Source: Caenorhabditis remanei
Taxonomy: Eukaryota; Nematoda; Chromadorea; Rhabditida; Rhabditidae
Assembly: GCF_010183535.1 (NCBI RefSeq)
Contig: NC_071328.1
Span: 7,502,001 to 7,566,000, forward strand
Reading direction: 5' to 3'
Length of the DNA: 64,000 nucleotides
Made by a program: the position numbers and the translations under genes. The notes beneath the pieces are model-generated. The model was not told the origin of the DNA, searched no databases, and was given only the letters and a program-made list of their open reading frames with translations. Position 1 is the stretch's first letter. Every line of letters starts with the position of its first letter. Of the stretch, positions 47,601 through 58,690 are shown piece by piece.

Positions 47601-50114
47601 CCAAAACGGTCGGACTCTCTGAATGAAAGCGACATGCTGAAACCTACCGAGACGAGCTTGAACAAGATGGGAAACTGCTGAAACTGGTTTGAGTATTGAA
47701 ACTTTTCCCTGGTTGCTTGTGATCTGTCAGTCGCTCGGATCTAGATATATTTCTTCCCGCTTTTATTAATTTATTCATTTTTTCTGTCGGTGTGCAAAAA
47801 GAAGATATATGGGAATAGTTGATGAGAGATGCGCATATATTACATCTAGTACATCTATACAAGTACAAGTTTCTTTGATGACCCAGAATTTTTTATAAAG
47901 TTTGGTCTCGACACGAAAAGGAAACGTTTTGGAAATAGCAAACATCTCAGTTTCAGCCTTTATCGGGAGGACCTATTTCAACACTTCTTGGCACAATGCC
48001 AACAATTTCAAACTTTCAATTTTTCAGAGACCCCTTCCTCTCCTCCTTCCTGCTTAACCTACATAACTTAAGCCCTTCTTTTCGATTGCCATGTCAATTC
48101 CAATGCTTGAAATACGAGCCATTTCCATTTTATATTTGTGCCACCGGAAAGTGTATGTTCCCTCTTTTCTTGTGTCCCTTCACTCCAAAATGTCTTTGGT
48201 TGCTCTTTTCTTCCCCCGTGAGAGAGCAGGTGTGTGCTCTCTTTCATGAAGAAGAAGTCTTTTGTGGGAAAGTGGAGAAAAAGGAACACTGGATGTTGCT
48301 TTCTGAGGTGAAGAAGGTGAATAAGAAGAATGAAAGTGGAGGTTGGCAGGGGGAGAAGGTCAGTTGACAACATTCTACAGATATCAAGGATTGACTGTAA
48401 AGACTACAGACAAGGTTTTATCAAACTGCATTGAAATTCAGAGACATGTTGAGTTATCAAGTGATTCAAGTACGTTATGATTATCGGAAACACAACCAAT
48501 GGGTTCTTTTCTTGTTTCATAATCTTGCTCTCTCCAAAAAAGTACTTGTCTCCCACTCAATCCGCCCATTTTGTTCTCATTCCCCCTTCCGAAAACATTT
48601 TGTTGCGTGTGGAGAGTGTAAAAGAAAAGAGAAAAAGATCTAAGCTCTCGGAGCACTCGGAGCAACATTATCACCGGGGGAGGCGGTTTTTACGTGGTCA
48701 TGCAACGAGAAGTCGCTCAGCTTTTTCTTCTTCTCATAGCTAATGGCGGTGTGTGTCAATTGACATTTTAGAAAGAGAGAAGAGAAAGAGATTTCGAAAA
48801 AAAAACATGGGATGAGAGGAACGAAATGTCAAATGAAGATGGGGTTGGAAGAGGTGATGATTGCAACGTTATTACGAATGTTATGTGTTCACGAAGAGGA
48901 TTTTTGAAATTTAGAGAAATGATGGCTTGGTTTGAGTTAGGTATAAGCCAATCAGAAATCTTCTGAAATTACCATTTCTATACCTTGGTCGTTTTCCAAA
49001 AATTTCGGCGTAGTGTAAATCTTCAAAAATGTCCAGAATTCAAGTTTGAGAACGTCGACAACTTTTCCGGTTGAGAAAAGTTACACTCCTTAGAAATGTA
49101 ACTCCACTTCCGCTTATCCTCGAAAACTTGAACATTTCCATTTCCTCCGAAAGGTCTCCATTAGCAACAACTATGTGTGTTCCTTCCCTTTTCTTACCCC
49201 GGAGCACACAAATGCTCCGAGAGAGAGGGAGACGTAATTCCATAATTGTATAAAGTGACCAAGCCTGTCTCTCCTCATCTAAAGAGGCGTGAGGGCAACA
49301 GACGACGACCCGGATGCATAGCAGCAGAAGGCGTAATAAGCATCATTAAGTGGAAGGGACCAAAATGTTATAAACAAAATGTCTCTATTCTATCTACTTA
49401 TGGGTCACGACATGATGATGACAAGTATCTGAAGAGGATAAGAACAAGATGGAATGGATTGAGAAAGAGGTCAGAAAATGTAAACATTTCCGATGCTCCA
49501 GAAGATGGTTTCGATGAAAAGGAACAACGGAAAGTTAGGTCGAGATTCAAATGCGGTCGATAGAAAAGCAACAACTGTGTGAACCCTAATTTTTGAAACA
49601 AGACCTCTAGATTCTCAATTTTAAGGGTTTTTTTTTGGAATCTGTTTTCCCAAATCCGATATCTGACCTTCCCTTGACATGTTCAGAACTTCTTTCGAAG
49701 ACCTTTTTTCAGCTTTTCTTTCAAACATAAACCAATCGTTAAACGGTCACATTCATCACTCATCATCCCTTTTTTGGAAGAAGATCGGACGGACGAATGA
49801 CCATTTTTATTGCGCGCTAAGAAATTTGGGGGAAAGGATAAATTATAGTTGGATAGATTTGATGCCTTCAGGAATTCCAATAATTATTAGGTGTTCAATG
49901 TATGTCATTTTTTGGGTCACGTATCCTAGAAATCACAGAATCCAAGAAAGAAAACTGACATGAAGTAGGGAAATAGAAGACTTCAAATAACGAAAATCTC
50001 ACCTTCAATCGGACTTGTCTCATGATTATTCGATCCAATAAATCCACTTTTCAATTTTCCATCAATTCTAAAAACTAGAAGAAAGATGCAGCAGAGAAGT
50101 GTGAAACTTCGCAT
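44626..50114 (-). CDS. eva-1: EVA-1, two-SUEL-lectin transmembrane guidance receptor
   Basis: Nine minus-strand exons (50114-50003, 46825-46723, 46676-46544, 46495-46216, 45570-45445, 45396-45329, 45274-45145, 45094-44792, 44744-44626) encode 457 aa. A signal peptide (MRSFTLLCCIFLLVF) leads into two SUEL/galactose-binding lectin domains. The first begins VQACDGERITLSCPRNTQIS and continues KRRKCTVVVDSNTFEDDPC to YLQMAYGC. The second begins IRLECREGRRLAVYSAQM and continues to HGHLHVVYVCV. A charged stalk and a membrane helix (VMCIVLAVSMAAIVVLSAC, about residues 364-386) follow, then a Ser/Arg-rich cytoplasmic tail. EVA-1 (EVA1C in mammals) is a Slit-binding co-receptor of SAX-3/Robo. Intron 1 is 3.2 kb. 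The intron at 46496-46543 (48 nt) is stop-free and in frame. It ends tail to tail with the oxidase gene. Confidence 0.94.
46826..50002 (-). other. eva-1 intron 1 (3.2 kb)
   Basis: This separates the signal-peptide exon from the first lectin domain. No exon with recognisable homology is seen on either strand. A short run AAAAAAAAA is at 47560 and several pyrimidine tracts are present. Open frames of up to about 120 codons (47996-48367) have no motif and no splice context. Confidence 0.5.
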
Positions 50115-53100
50115 TTCACATGGAATCCTCCTGAAAAAAAGGAAATTTTCAAATCTGGAGAAGAGAAACGGTAGAAAGTTGCTTAAAACATTTCTTCAAA
50201 AGTGAGAAAGCTTCTATGAAATTTTGAGTCGAAACGAATGAAATAATATCTCATCTAGCCCTCGAAAAGAGGTAAAAGTGCACCAGCCTAGAAAAGTTCC
50301 CAAATTAAGCTTAACCTCAAACTGAAAACTTGAACAAGCATAGGTTGTTGAACGAAAAGAAAAAAGAAAGAGAGACGTGTGTATCGGGGAGAAAAGAGGG
50401 TACATGCGAAAAGGGGGCGGGGCTTGTCTTCCCTCAAGGCCACTCCCACTTTCATAAAAGCACTGAAATATATGTTATTATGAGTATTAGAATGAGAAGG
50501 TGTTAATATAAATGTGTCAATTGAGAGAATAGAAGAAAAAGGTGTCTGTTGGGGGTGGAGAGTGTAAAATGATCCTCTGTCGGGATAGAGAGAGAGATGG
50601 GTGATCCGAAAAAACAGAAGGGGGCATAGCAACAGATGGGTCCGTCTGGTTGGAAGGAAGCTAGGGGATTTAGAGAGATATAGAGAGAAGGTGAGGAAGT
50701 GATTGCAGAACTGACTGGTTATCATCAATTTCGAAATAACGTGAGACACAAAGTTCAATAACCGAGCTGAAGATTTTGGAAATCGAGAATAAAGTAGGCA
50801 TCAATTAATAACTAGAATCCATTGAAAAAAGGCCACGCAGTCTGGGATTCAAAAATATCAGAAAGGGTATAGGACATGTAGAAAGCATTAGAAAAAATAC
50901 ATACTCGAAACATCTGTAATTGAAAGGCAGCTTCAGATGAGAGTGATGAATCGGCACAGGAAGAAAACTACAGATTCATAGTTTCACACTAGAACTTTGA
51001 ACTCTATTTAAGATTTGAACGCCGTGAGAATCGAAGTTTTCAAAAACTTTGAAAATTTTCACAACCCTAGTTTCCAGCCATACAAGTTCAGTTAAGAAAC
51101 TTCATTTAGTGTGTGAACCACTCTTTAGAAATCTTGAGATTTAACATTTCCGTATCGAATCTCAATTCAAAATCAGACGGTGGAACAGAAAACTGTACGA
51201 ATTTCAAACTGAATGACTCACTTAGTCGAAATCCTGATAAGCTCCTTACAGTCTCTGAAAGATCTCCCATTATCTAGATTAAAGATTATCATGGTGAACA
51301 AAAAACTTCTTGATACCAAAATCAATGATCTGATGTCTACTACATCTGCCAGATGGCCATGACAAGAAAATAGAGAAGAAAGAAGAAAGCGAGAGGGAGC
51401 AATTGTGAATGATCAAATGATGTTGCAGGTGTTGAGAAGGAGGGACAAATTGTGTTGGTTGTGGGGTAGTACAACATATAGACAATCTTGTGTTGATGGT
51501 GTACACAAATAAAATAGAGATTCCGGAAGATATTGAATTGGTTTCGAAAGATGGTGGCGGATAGTTGTGAAGTTGAGTTAGTAGTAGAACAACAAGGAAA
51601 ATTTTGATGTTATGAATGAATTCAATAAGGGAATATTTCAAAATATCTTTCGAGTTGTCAGCATATTTATGTTGACGTCTGCGCGGATTGTTTTTTTGTC
51701 AACAAGTGGGAATTTTGAGTATTTGATATGCAGGTTTAGAGGTACTCTAAAATGGTGAACCTATTCTGAAAAAGAAAAATGTTTTCCAGTTTATTGTCTC
51801 CAGACTACAATAAATTCAGGACAATCCTTGAAGTATGCTCTTTTCCATTATCTAACTTTCAACCTAACTCATCGTTTCTCTCCATTTTTACTCGTTCCTA
51901 TCTCATATTCACAAGTACATGCCTTCTTCTTCTACTTCTCTCATTTGCATACTAATTGACTATTGTGTTCTATTCTATTTTCATGTACAATTTCAAAAGA
52001 GTAAGTACTCTCGTACTTACTCATAAAGAGGAGTTAGCTCTTCTTTTAACCCCGAAACTGCGATTATCCCCTCTTCTGGTCCTTTGTACTGAATGGATGG
52101 CGGGAAAAAGAGAAAGTGAGAGCTTAGTTGATGGAATAGAAATAAGCTGCTCATTTTCTCACGGTACCTTATATTCGGATGAGGGAGAGGACAACGAGAT
52201 ATGCAGGTGGACGGAGAGAAAATTACTACGGATTGAAAACAATGGAGTGGATTGGTGTTTACGGATAAGTGTCACCTGGTCTAATTACAAAAAATTGGGA
52301 GATTTTAAGTGGATGGACAAGGGAAAATTGGATGTAGAGGTACGGAGAGAGAAAAACATTTCGGAAATACGCAATTTCTGTAAATGACTAGATATACTAA
52401 CTGGAACGACAATGAACTTTTCAGAATCAAGATGTGAATCTCAATTTCTAATCCCAATACATCTTCTACCCAGTATCCTCCATTAACATTTGTCTTCACT
52501 ATGCTAATGAGTATGACGTAATTTTTGATTTACTACTACTTCGATTAGTAGAAACCATCTGGTGTGGATTGAATGTTCTAACAAAATGATTTACCGCATT
52601 TAAATTGGATTAGTTCGCATACAATGCACTTGGAATTTGAAGACTTCATTAATCAATTATTCTAAAAGCTGATCATTTTAAAGGAACGAGTTTCTCACAC
52701 TTTCGACACTAGAATGGAAACATTAGATAATAACTCAAGTTATACATTTTTCGAAAACTTTCTGAATTTCTACAACAATCGATGAGCTTGTCAATCCGGA
52801 TATTCACTTCATAACATCCTTGTCCATCGCTGTATAGTAGAAGGAAAGGCGAGGAATAAAAGAAGGTAAATAAGCATCTTTTAGCTTTTGCTCGTTCTTT
52901 TTTCTTCTTTTTCATCTTCTAAATTTTTCTTGAAGACGTCCCTCTTCCACGTCTCCTCCGTCCCATTCAACAAGTGGTAATCGCATTTTCAGCTTTACGC
53001 GGGAGGAGTTTGAAGAATAAAAAGGAAAATTTATTTTTGGTCTCCATTGTTGTGATATTCTGAAGGAGGAGAAGAAGACTGAAAATGTGGAAAAAAAGGG

Positions 53101-54585
53101 AAATGTGAGGGGAGATGGAAATAAAAAGAAGTATTGAAAGTGTGAATGACAAGAAGATGCCAGATTCAGATAATTGAAAAAAAGGAGATCGAGAAAAAAA
53201 CATCTAAAAAATCTTTTTACGAGAAGATGGTTAAAATCAGAGCTTTTAAACAATAGTATGAGCTTAGGGGTTCAGAGAAATTGGATCAAAATCAAGCAAA
53301 TTAACAGTGTTTTTTCTTTCAATCTGAGGGGTCATTTTTAAGATGTACTGGACAAACAGACACACAGATAGGCGAAAGCGTATCCAAGTATGAATCAATA
53401 AATCAAGATGACACCTCTCCTTCTTCCCGCATGCCAAGAAACCAATCCATCATATCTCTTTATCTTCTTGGGTTAGCCGTGATGATTCTTCTTTTCAAAA
53501 TTTTGAGAAAAAGCGGAAAAGAAGAAGAAGAAGTGGGTAAAGAAATGATGGATTGGTTTTTCGTCTTCCCTAGGAGCAGCTCCTTGGATCCAACCAGAAA
53601 ACGTGTCAGCTGTTTTGCATAAATTAGTTGCGAATTGAAATTCATACAAGATTCAGAATCCCTCGTCCGGCTGTCACCAGGCATTAGTAGGAGAAGAGGC
53701 AATGACAAGTGTTCGTAGAGGGAGACGACGAAAAGTGCGCGAAATTTCGAATGACACCATTTGTCACTTCTCACTTATACTGCGGGAATTGGGAAGAGTT
53801 TACAACAAAAATATGTTTATTACTACATATGAAATGTTGAGGAGCACATAGAAAACAATGGGGGATTTTGGGTTCTGTAGGAAAGAGGGAAACTGGGAAA
53901 ATTTCATAAAAAGATAGAAATATTCGAATTATTCTAGAACAGGTTTTGATGGTTTTTTCAAGACTCTTGTTCTGAATGGACAGTCATTCAGAAAGGCTCA
54001 GGACTGAAATGGTTGTCTCCCTATGTTATTCCACGATTTCAGAATTACTGTAACTTATTATAGTTATAGTATACTGAAAATAATTAATAAGTTGAATACG
54101 GTAGGTAAAGTTTCAAGAGGCTTCATTTAATATGAATAAGTAATTGTCTCATTTGTCACTTATGCAAATTGCTTTTTGATAAACCGCTCAAACATCTGGA
54201 GTCTGAATGATTGAACCATATGATCTATCGGTTTAACTTTAAAGTGTGTCCACGTGTTGAGTTTTGCTTCAAAAAACACAGTTTTTCAAAGTTGTTCACG
54301 GTTTTATACAAAAGCGGAACTAGAAGAAGTTTGTCGCCTACTTTTAATTAGAGAATGAAGACGAGGGAGTATACTTTTGTGGGTAATGAGTAATAGTATT
54401 GTAACACTACGAGGAATGACTGAAAAATGAGATGAAAAGGTTGATTTAGCGGAACTGTATCAAACAGGAACACAACTTATTAGTGAGACGACATTCCATA
54501 TCTTCCATATCGAGTATACGGGGTTTTCTTATCATTATTACATTTGATTTAATCATCAATTCTTTATCTTCCAAAATGAACCAAA

Positions 54586-54598
54586 GGGGGGGGGGGGG
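54586..54598 (+). repeat. Homopolymer G13 tract
   Basis: Thirteen consecutive G on the plus strand. Poly-G tracts of this kind can form G-quadruplexes and are the class of sequence that DOG-1 protects in C. elegans. Confidence 0.97.
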
Positions 54599-54954
54599 AA
54601 CACTTGTAACTCTATGCTCTAAAAGACACTTCTCAAGTGCCTTCTTTCCTTTCTATTCCCTCCATAAATACCTAATTGTTCCTTCTTTCCATCAATTACA
54701 CTCCTCTTTCCCTCCTTATTCAATTTCATTTTCCTCTCGCCTTCAATGAATTTCGTGTTAATTTCCAAAAGAAGCTCAATTGAAATTTAATGAAATTGTC
54801 AGAAATGTCTCCGGCTGTTGGGTGTAATGGAAGAGAAGAAAACAAAAAAGAACACATTTCGGGAAAGGAATTATAGATCCGGGACCAAACATTGAGTATC
54901 AGAAAAAGTAGATCGTTGAGAAATCCTGAGTTACCTGAAATCCCGTCTTCGATT

Positions 54955-55104
54955 ATGGACCTACCCACGAAGAAAACTTGCCTACCCACGAACGCAAAAT
55001 AATGCATTTTTATGGCACAAAATGCAAAAAATGCATTAAATTGCATTCGTGAATAGAATTAAATTGCATTAAATGGTACAAGTTTTCTTCGTGGGTAGAT
55101 CCAT
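54955..55104. mobile_element. Short non-autonomous element (MITE), copy B
   Basis: The ends are TGGACCTACCCACGAAGAAA from 54957 and the inverted match ending CTTCGTGGGTAGATCCA, about 24-26 bp with one mismatch. TTA flanks both ends and may be the target-site duplication. The interior repeats CTACCCACGAACGC and GCATTAAATTGCATT and shares most of its sequence with copy A in the dog-1 intron (5591-5710), plus about 20 extra bases. Confidence 0.88.
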
Positions 55105-55369
55105 TAGAGGAAAATACATGGAATTCAAACTTACAGTATCCCGCATGTGGAGTTACCTATCAAAAAAACACGGTTAGAATGGATTACGAATGCTGATGCT
55201 TTAATAGTTAAAAAAAATTCTTAACTCCCATCAATTACAAATGATTAATCAGAAAATGGACCTTTGAACCAAAAATAACTTCCCAATGTTCAAAATTTAA
55301 ACTTCCGCTTTTTTCAACAAGCGGAATTTCGGAGTGTCGTTGTCAAATTTTTATTTCATTTTTACAAAA

Positions 55370-57285
55370 ATGCTCCAAAACCGGCTGTTTTTTCGTCATA
55401 TTGTCGCAAATTTTGCTTCTTCGTCGGCAGCAGCAGAATACAGAGAATCTGATGTAAGTCTCAAAAACTTGAATACAGTGCTCCATATTTTTATAGGAAT
55501 CTTCGAAAACTGCCATCACCGCTGTGAATGCACTCACAAATGCTCGATCTATTGTTCAAGTATCACCGAAAGAAAGTGTTGGAAAGCGATTCAGGTATTT
55601 ATTTTTCAATACATTAAAAAAAAAGTTATTCAGGCGAGAATTCAATCTTCCTCAAAAAGCAATTGATGGACTTCGCAATACTGTGGTGACTTGCGAAAGA
55701 CCCGCAAAGCAATTACAAAATGAGGCTGATCAACTAACAAGTAAATTAGAACAACGTCGGTTCCCAGAATCTCCTGAAAAGCTGAAAAAAGTGAGAGACG
55801 AAGTGAAAAGAAAGTTAAAATCTGGAAAACGTGGTGAAATTTCGGATTTCGACAAGGAAGCATTTGGAGGAAAAGTACAAGAAGCACAGCAATATGAAAT
55901 ACGAAATGAGGTTGATCGGATTCTTAAAAAGGCGAACTTCAATTGGAAACCATTGGAAATAACCTCAAAAGAAGCTGCTGCCGCGTATTCGTTAGCACGA
56001 TTGGCACCTAATTACGCAGAAATCTCGAGATGTCTCGAAGAATTCAACAGTATTCCAGATTTTCAACCAGAGACTATTCTAGATTATGGTAGTGGATCGG
56101 GTGCAGGGTTTTGGGCGGCGACTAGTCGGTGGGATAATGTTAAAGAGATCACTATGGTTGATTTGTCTGATGCGATTATGAAGTTTTCAATGGATTCTTT
56201 GAGAGTAAGTTATCCATTTTGACAATTTCGAGAAGAAAAAATTTCAGAAAAATCACAATCCAGCTGATGGAATAGACAATGGAAGACCATTTGTTCATGA
56301 CAATATTAACTTCCGACGTCATTTGATTCCATCTCTAAATGTTAGTCTCTACAAATTTGATTAGTATAATACACTCAATCCCACACTTCTAAAAATTACT
56401 TTAACATTTAAAAATGTTATGACCCAAAAGTCTTCAAAACTATTTCAGACCACGTATGACGTCGTGATAGCTCATCGAGTTCTTTGTGAAATTGGTTCCT
56501 CCGAGACCCGTCTTCAATTGATCGAGTCACTCTGGAAAAGAACAAATCGATTTTTGGTTCTAATTGAATCATCACAATCTGGAGCGTTCGGTGGAATTTT
56601 GGAGGCGAGAGACTTCATTTTATCGCAAGGAACACTTGTAGATTATCGGAAACTTCTGAAAACACTAGATGAAAAAGTGATGTTGTCTCCAAAAGTTGTT
56701 CGAATTGTCGAGGATTATAATCTCAGTGATTATGAGAAGTTCGTGTTATTGAATGAATCAGTACCACCTGGAGAAGTTGTACCAACTATGCTTCCAACAG
56801 GAACAGTTATGGCACCGTGCCCACACGATTTGGGTTGTCCACTAGGAGTGCATAGTTCTTGTACATTCAGTTCGAGATTTCAGCCGATTCGAGCCGATGG
56901 GAAAAGATCGGAAAAGTGAGTTAAATTACGCTTAAAATGAAGAATTTCTTCAAAATCTGCCAATCATCCGTCCGAAATAAATAATAGTCTTTAATCATTT
57001 TCCAGAGAATCTGACGGTACTGAAGTTTCCAAATTTACTTTCATGATTATCGAGAAGTCAGCACGAAAAGTCAACGAGCACACTGAACGGATTCTGAAAA
57101 ATCGGAAGCTAGGTGGACATGTGACATGCGACGTTTGTACCGCCTTCCGTGGAATTCAACGTGTTACGCTGTCGAAAAAACATGGAGAAATGTACACAGC
57201 GATACGCAGTCGACGAGACGGAGACGTTCTACCGATCAACCTACGAACAATGACCTCTTCTGGAATTTTCGACGTTGATAATTAA
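55370..57285 (+). CDS. METTL17/Rsm22-family mitoribosome assembly methyltransferase-like protein
   Basis: Six exons (55370-55453, 55497-55594, 55634-56204, 56248-56340, 56449-56915, 57006-57285) encode 530 aa. The N-terminus is basic and Ser/Ala-rich (MLQNRLFFRHIVANFASSSA), a mitochondrial presequence. The Rossmann motif I is ILDYGSGSGAGFWAA (near residue 207). A Cys cluster, CPHDLGCPLGVHSSC (near 405), is the iron-sulphur motif of METTL17, supported by a later CDVC. A C-terminal KKHGEMYTAIRSRRDGD follows. METTL17 binds the small mitoribosomal subunit during assembly, so it relates functionally to the mS27 gene in this window. Intron 2 is only 39 nt, stop-free and in frame, so it could be read through. 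From memory it matches C. elegans F32A7.4 beside eva-1. Confidence 0.92.
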
Positions 57286-57612
57286 TTTTATTACAAATCT
57301 ATTTAGGTTACTAGTATAGACACTTGTTATTTTCTATTTGATTGTTATTGTGCTTTGTTTATTTGTTGGAATTTTCAATACGTTCTTTGAAAATAGTAGA
57401 AAATTATTTAACGCAACCATTTTTCATTATAGGTTGGTTTTTTCCCAGTATTGTTTTCAAAAAGATGGAAGCTCATGGATTCATGCCTCCCTCCCTTCAA
57501 GTGTGTAGACTGAGTATTCAATGTTTGCTTCATGAAACATACGCAGCGAAATAGCTTTAGGCGCGATTTTAAAACTGATGAGCCCGCTAATATTTTTGTC
57601 AGTTATTTTTAA

Positions 57613-57652
57613 CCAGCCTGGCTGCAGCGCCTTTGGCGCTTCATCCGGCTGG
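57613..57652. repeat. GC-rich nested hairpin
   Basis: CCAGCC (57613) pairs with GGCTGG (57647), and inside AGCGCC (57626) pairs with GGCGCT (57635) across a TTT loop. It stands out from the AT-rich flanks and lies about 37 bp before the tRNA-like block. Confidence 0.7.
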
Positions 57653-57688
57653 CCTCTCATCATTTACTTGTTCACCTTCTCAGGAATG

Positions 57689-57762
57689 TGCCCGCGTGGC
57701 CGAGTGGTCCAAGGCGGCGGTCTCTGCGCAAAAAGCGCAAGTTCGATTTTGGGCCCGTCCGC
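57689..57762 (+). pseudogene. Degenerate tRNA-like sequence (Leu/Ser type D-arm, broken elsewhere)
   Basis: TGGCCGAGTGGTCCAAGGCG is an excellent A-box and D-arm of a long-variable-arm tRNA (Leu or Ser). About 50 bases later, AAGTTCGATTTT resembles a decayed B-box/T-arm (GGTTCGAATCC). Between them is a perfect TGCGC-AAAAA-GCGCA hairpin in place of a normal anticodon and variable region. The putative acceptor ends (GCCCGCG and the 3' side) do not pair. It is best read as a tRNA pseudogene or a tRNA-derived repeat head, not a working tRNA. Confidence 0.5.
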
Positions 57763-58009
57763 CATTCTTTCTCATTTCTCAAAATTTGCGGACATTGGGA
57801 CAGATGGACAAACCCCACATGCGTTTTATATATAAGAATGATCGGTCCTTTAAGTTCATAATTTAGCAGCGAATTTCGAAAAAACCGAATTAAAATTAGG
57901 ATCCACTTTTAAAGTTATTTCAATTGGTGGTTATTCAACTCAAGGTCTCTTGCATTTTCCCTGTTTTATCTGCTCTACACCTAGTCATTTCTAATTTTCA
58001 GAGTTCACA

Positions 58010-58690
58010 ATGTCGGATTTTCACGTTAAAGGAGATGGTCCTCTCGAAACGTGGCAATTAGAAGGAGCCGCTCGTTTTTTCAACAATCAAGAACACGAAA
58101 TAGCTTACCACAAACTCTTTCAGTCCGCCAATGCCCGCATTCAAAGGTACTTTATCACGATTGGTGTTCGGATTAACCACGAGGACACGAGAGATTGGGC
58201 GATGAGTAAGATGATCGACGAGGTAATGTTATTCGTAAATAAGCATCTAGTTGAAGGAAAGTTTTCTATTTTTCAGGCAACCAAAATGAATCTCTCTTAC
58301 AACGACAATAAATCGATGGCACAGGTTCTGGATATGGGATACAAAAGTGCAAAACGCAACTATAACAACCGACAGCCTTTGGATGATGAAGAAAAAGTTC
58401 AATTGAAGGATAAAGCTCAATGGGAAACTCACCATTCGAATGTCACCGAGTTTCAAGATGCTATGGATAAACTTGCTGAGAATTCTGCATTCGAAATCAG
58501 AATTTTGTCTGCTCTTCTCAGCGGTCACCCCGATGATATCCAGTACACCAAAGAGACTTGGACCGAAGAATATGAGCACGAGAAATACGTAGTTCACCAT
58601 CATTTCTTCCCGAAGTTTGTATCTCATGGTACTAGACATATGACTGAAGCTGAGATGGAAACTCTTAGAAATGCCACAACAAACTACTGA
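58010..58690 (+). CDS. Unrecognised 208-aa protein, soluble and mostly helical
   Basis: Two exons (58010-58222 and 58277-58690) encode 208 aa. The 54-nt intron is in frame and stop-free, so an unspliced 226-aa form would also be open. The protein has no signal peptide, membrane segment or low-complexity run. It has regular charged helices (LEGAARFFNNQEHEIAYHKL, VQLKDKAQWETHHSNVTEFQ) and a His/Trp/Tyr-rich second half (YEHEKYVVHHHFFPKFVSHG). I do not recognise the family. The start follows an ATTTTCAG acceptor by eight bases, and coding character (even codon use, well-placed intron) is good. It could be a nematode-specific gene. Confidence 0.75.
   Translation: MSDFHVKGDGPLETWQLEGAARFFNNQEHEIAYHKLFQSANARIQRYFITIGVRINHEDTRDWAMSKMIDEVMLFVNKHLVEGKFSIFQATKMNLSYNDNKSMAQVLDMGYKSAKRNYNNRQPLDDEEKVQLKDKAQWETHHSNVTEFQDAMDKLAENSAFEIRILSALLSGHPDDIQYTKETWTEEYEHEKYVVHHHFFPKFVSHGTRHMTEAEMETLRNATTNY

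Larger units (their letters stand above)
50115..55369. other. 5.3-kb gene-free region between eva-1 and METTL17
   Basis: A divergent upstream region of two genes. It holds a MITE (54955-55101), a G13 tract (54586-54598) and purine- and pyrimidine-biased stretches (50330-50700, 52840-53200). Open frames up to 156 codons occur on both strands, but they are low in complexity and lack motifs, so none is called. A TTCATTTTTACA-type start context precedes METTL17 without a clear acceptor in the last 15 bases. Confidence 0.45.
57286..58009 (+). other. Intergenic with a hairpin and a tRNA-like sequence
   Basis: 724 bp between METTL17 and the next plus-strand gene. No protein gene is seen. A GC-rich nested hairpin lies at 57613-57652 and a tRNA-like block at 57689-57762, both unlike the AT-rich surroundings. 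An ATTTTCAG acceptor is eight bases before the ATG at 58010. Confidence 0.5.

Noticed and set aside
50288..50758. 156-codon minus-strand frame upstream of eva-1
   Set aside because: Made of Ser/Phe/Leu/Pro from a pyrimidine-rich tract; no domain, no intron signals.
51956..52387. 143-codon plus-strand frame between eva-1 and METTL17
   Set aside because: Composition and lack of homology suggest a chance frame; no acceptor before it.
57689..57762. Functional tRNA-Leu/Ser
   Set aside because: The D-arm is good but acceptor ends do not pair, the anticodon arm is replaced by another hairpin and the T-arm is degraded.
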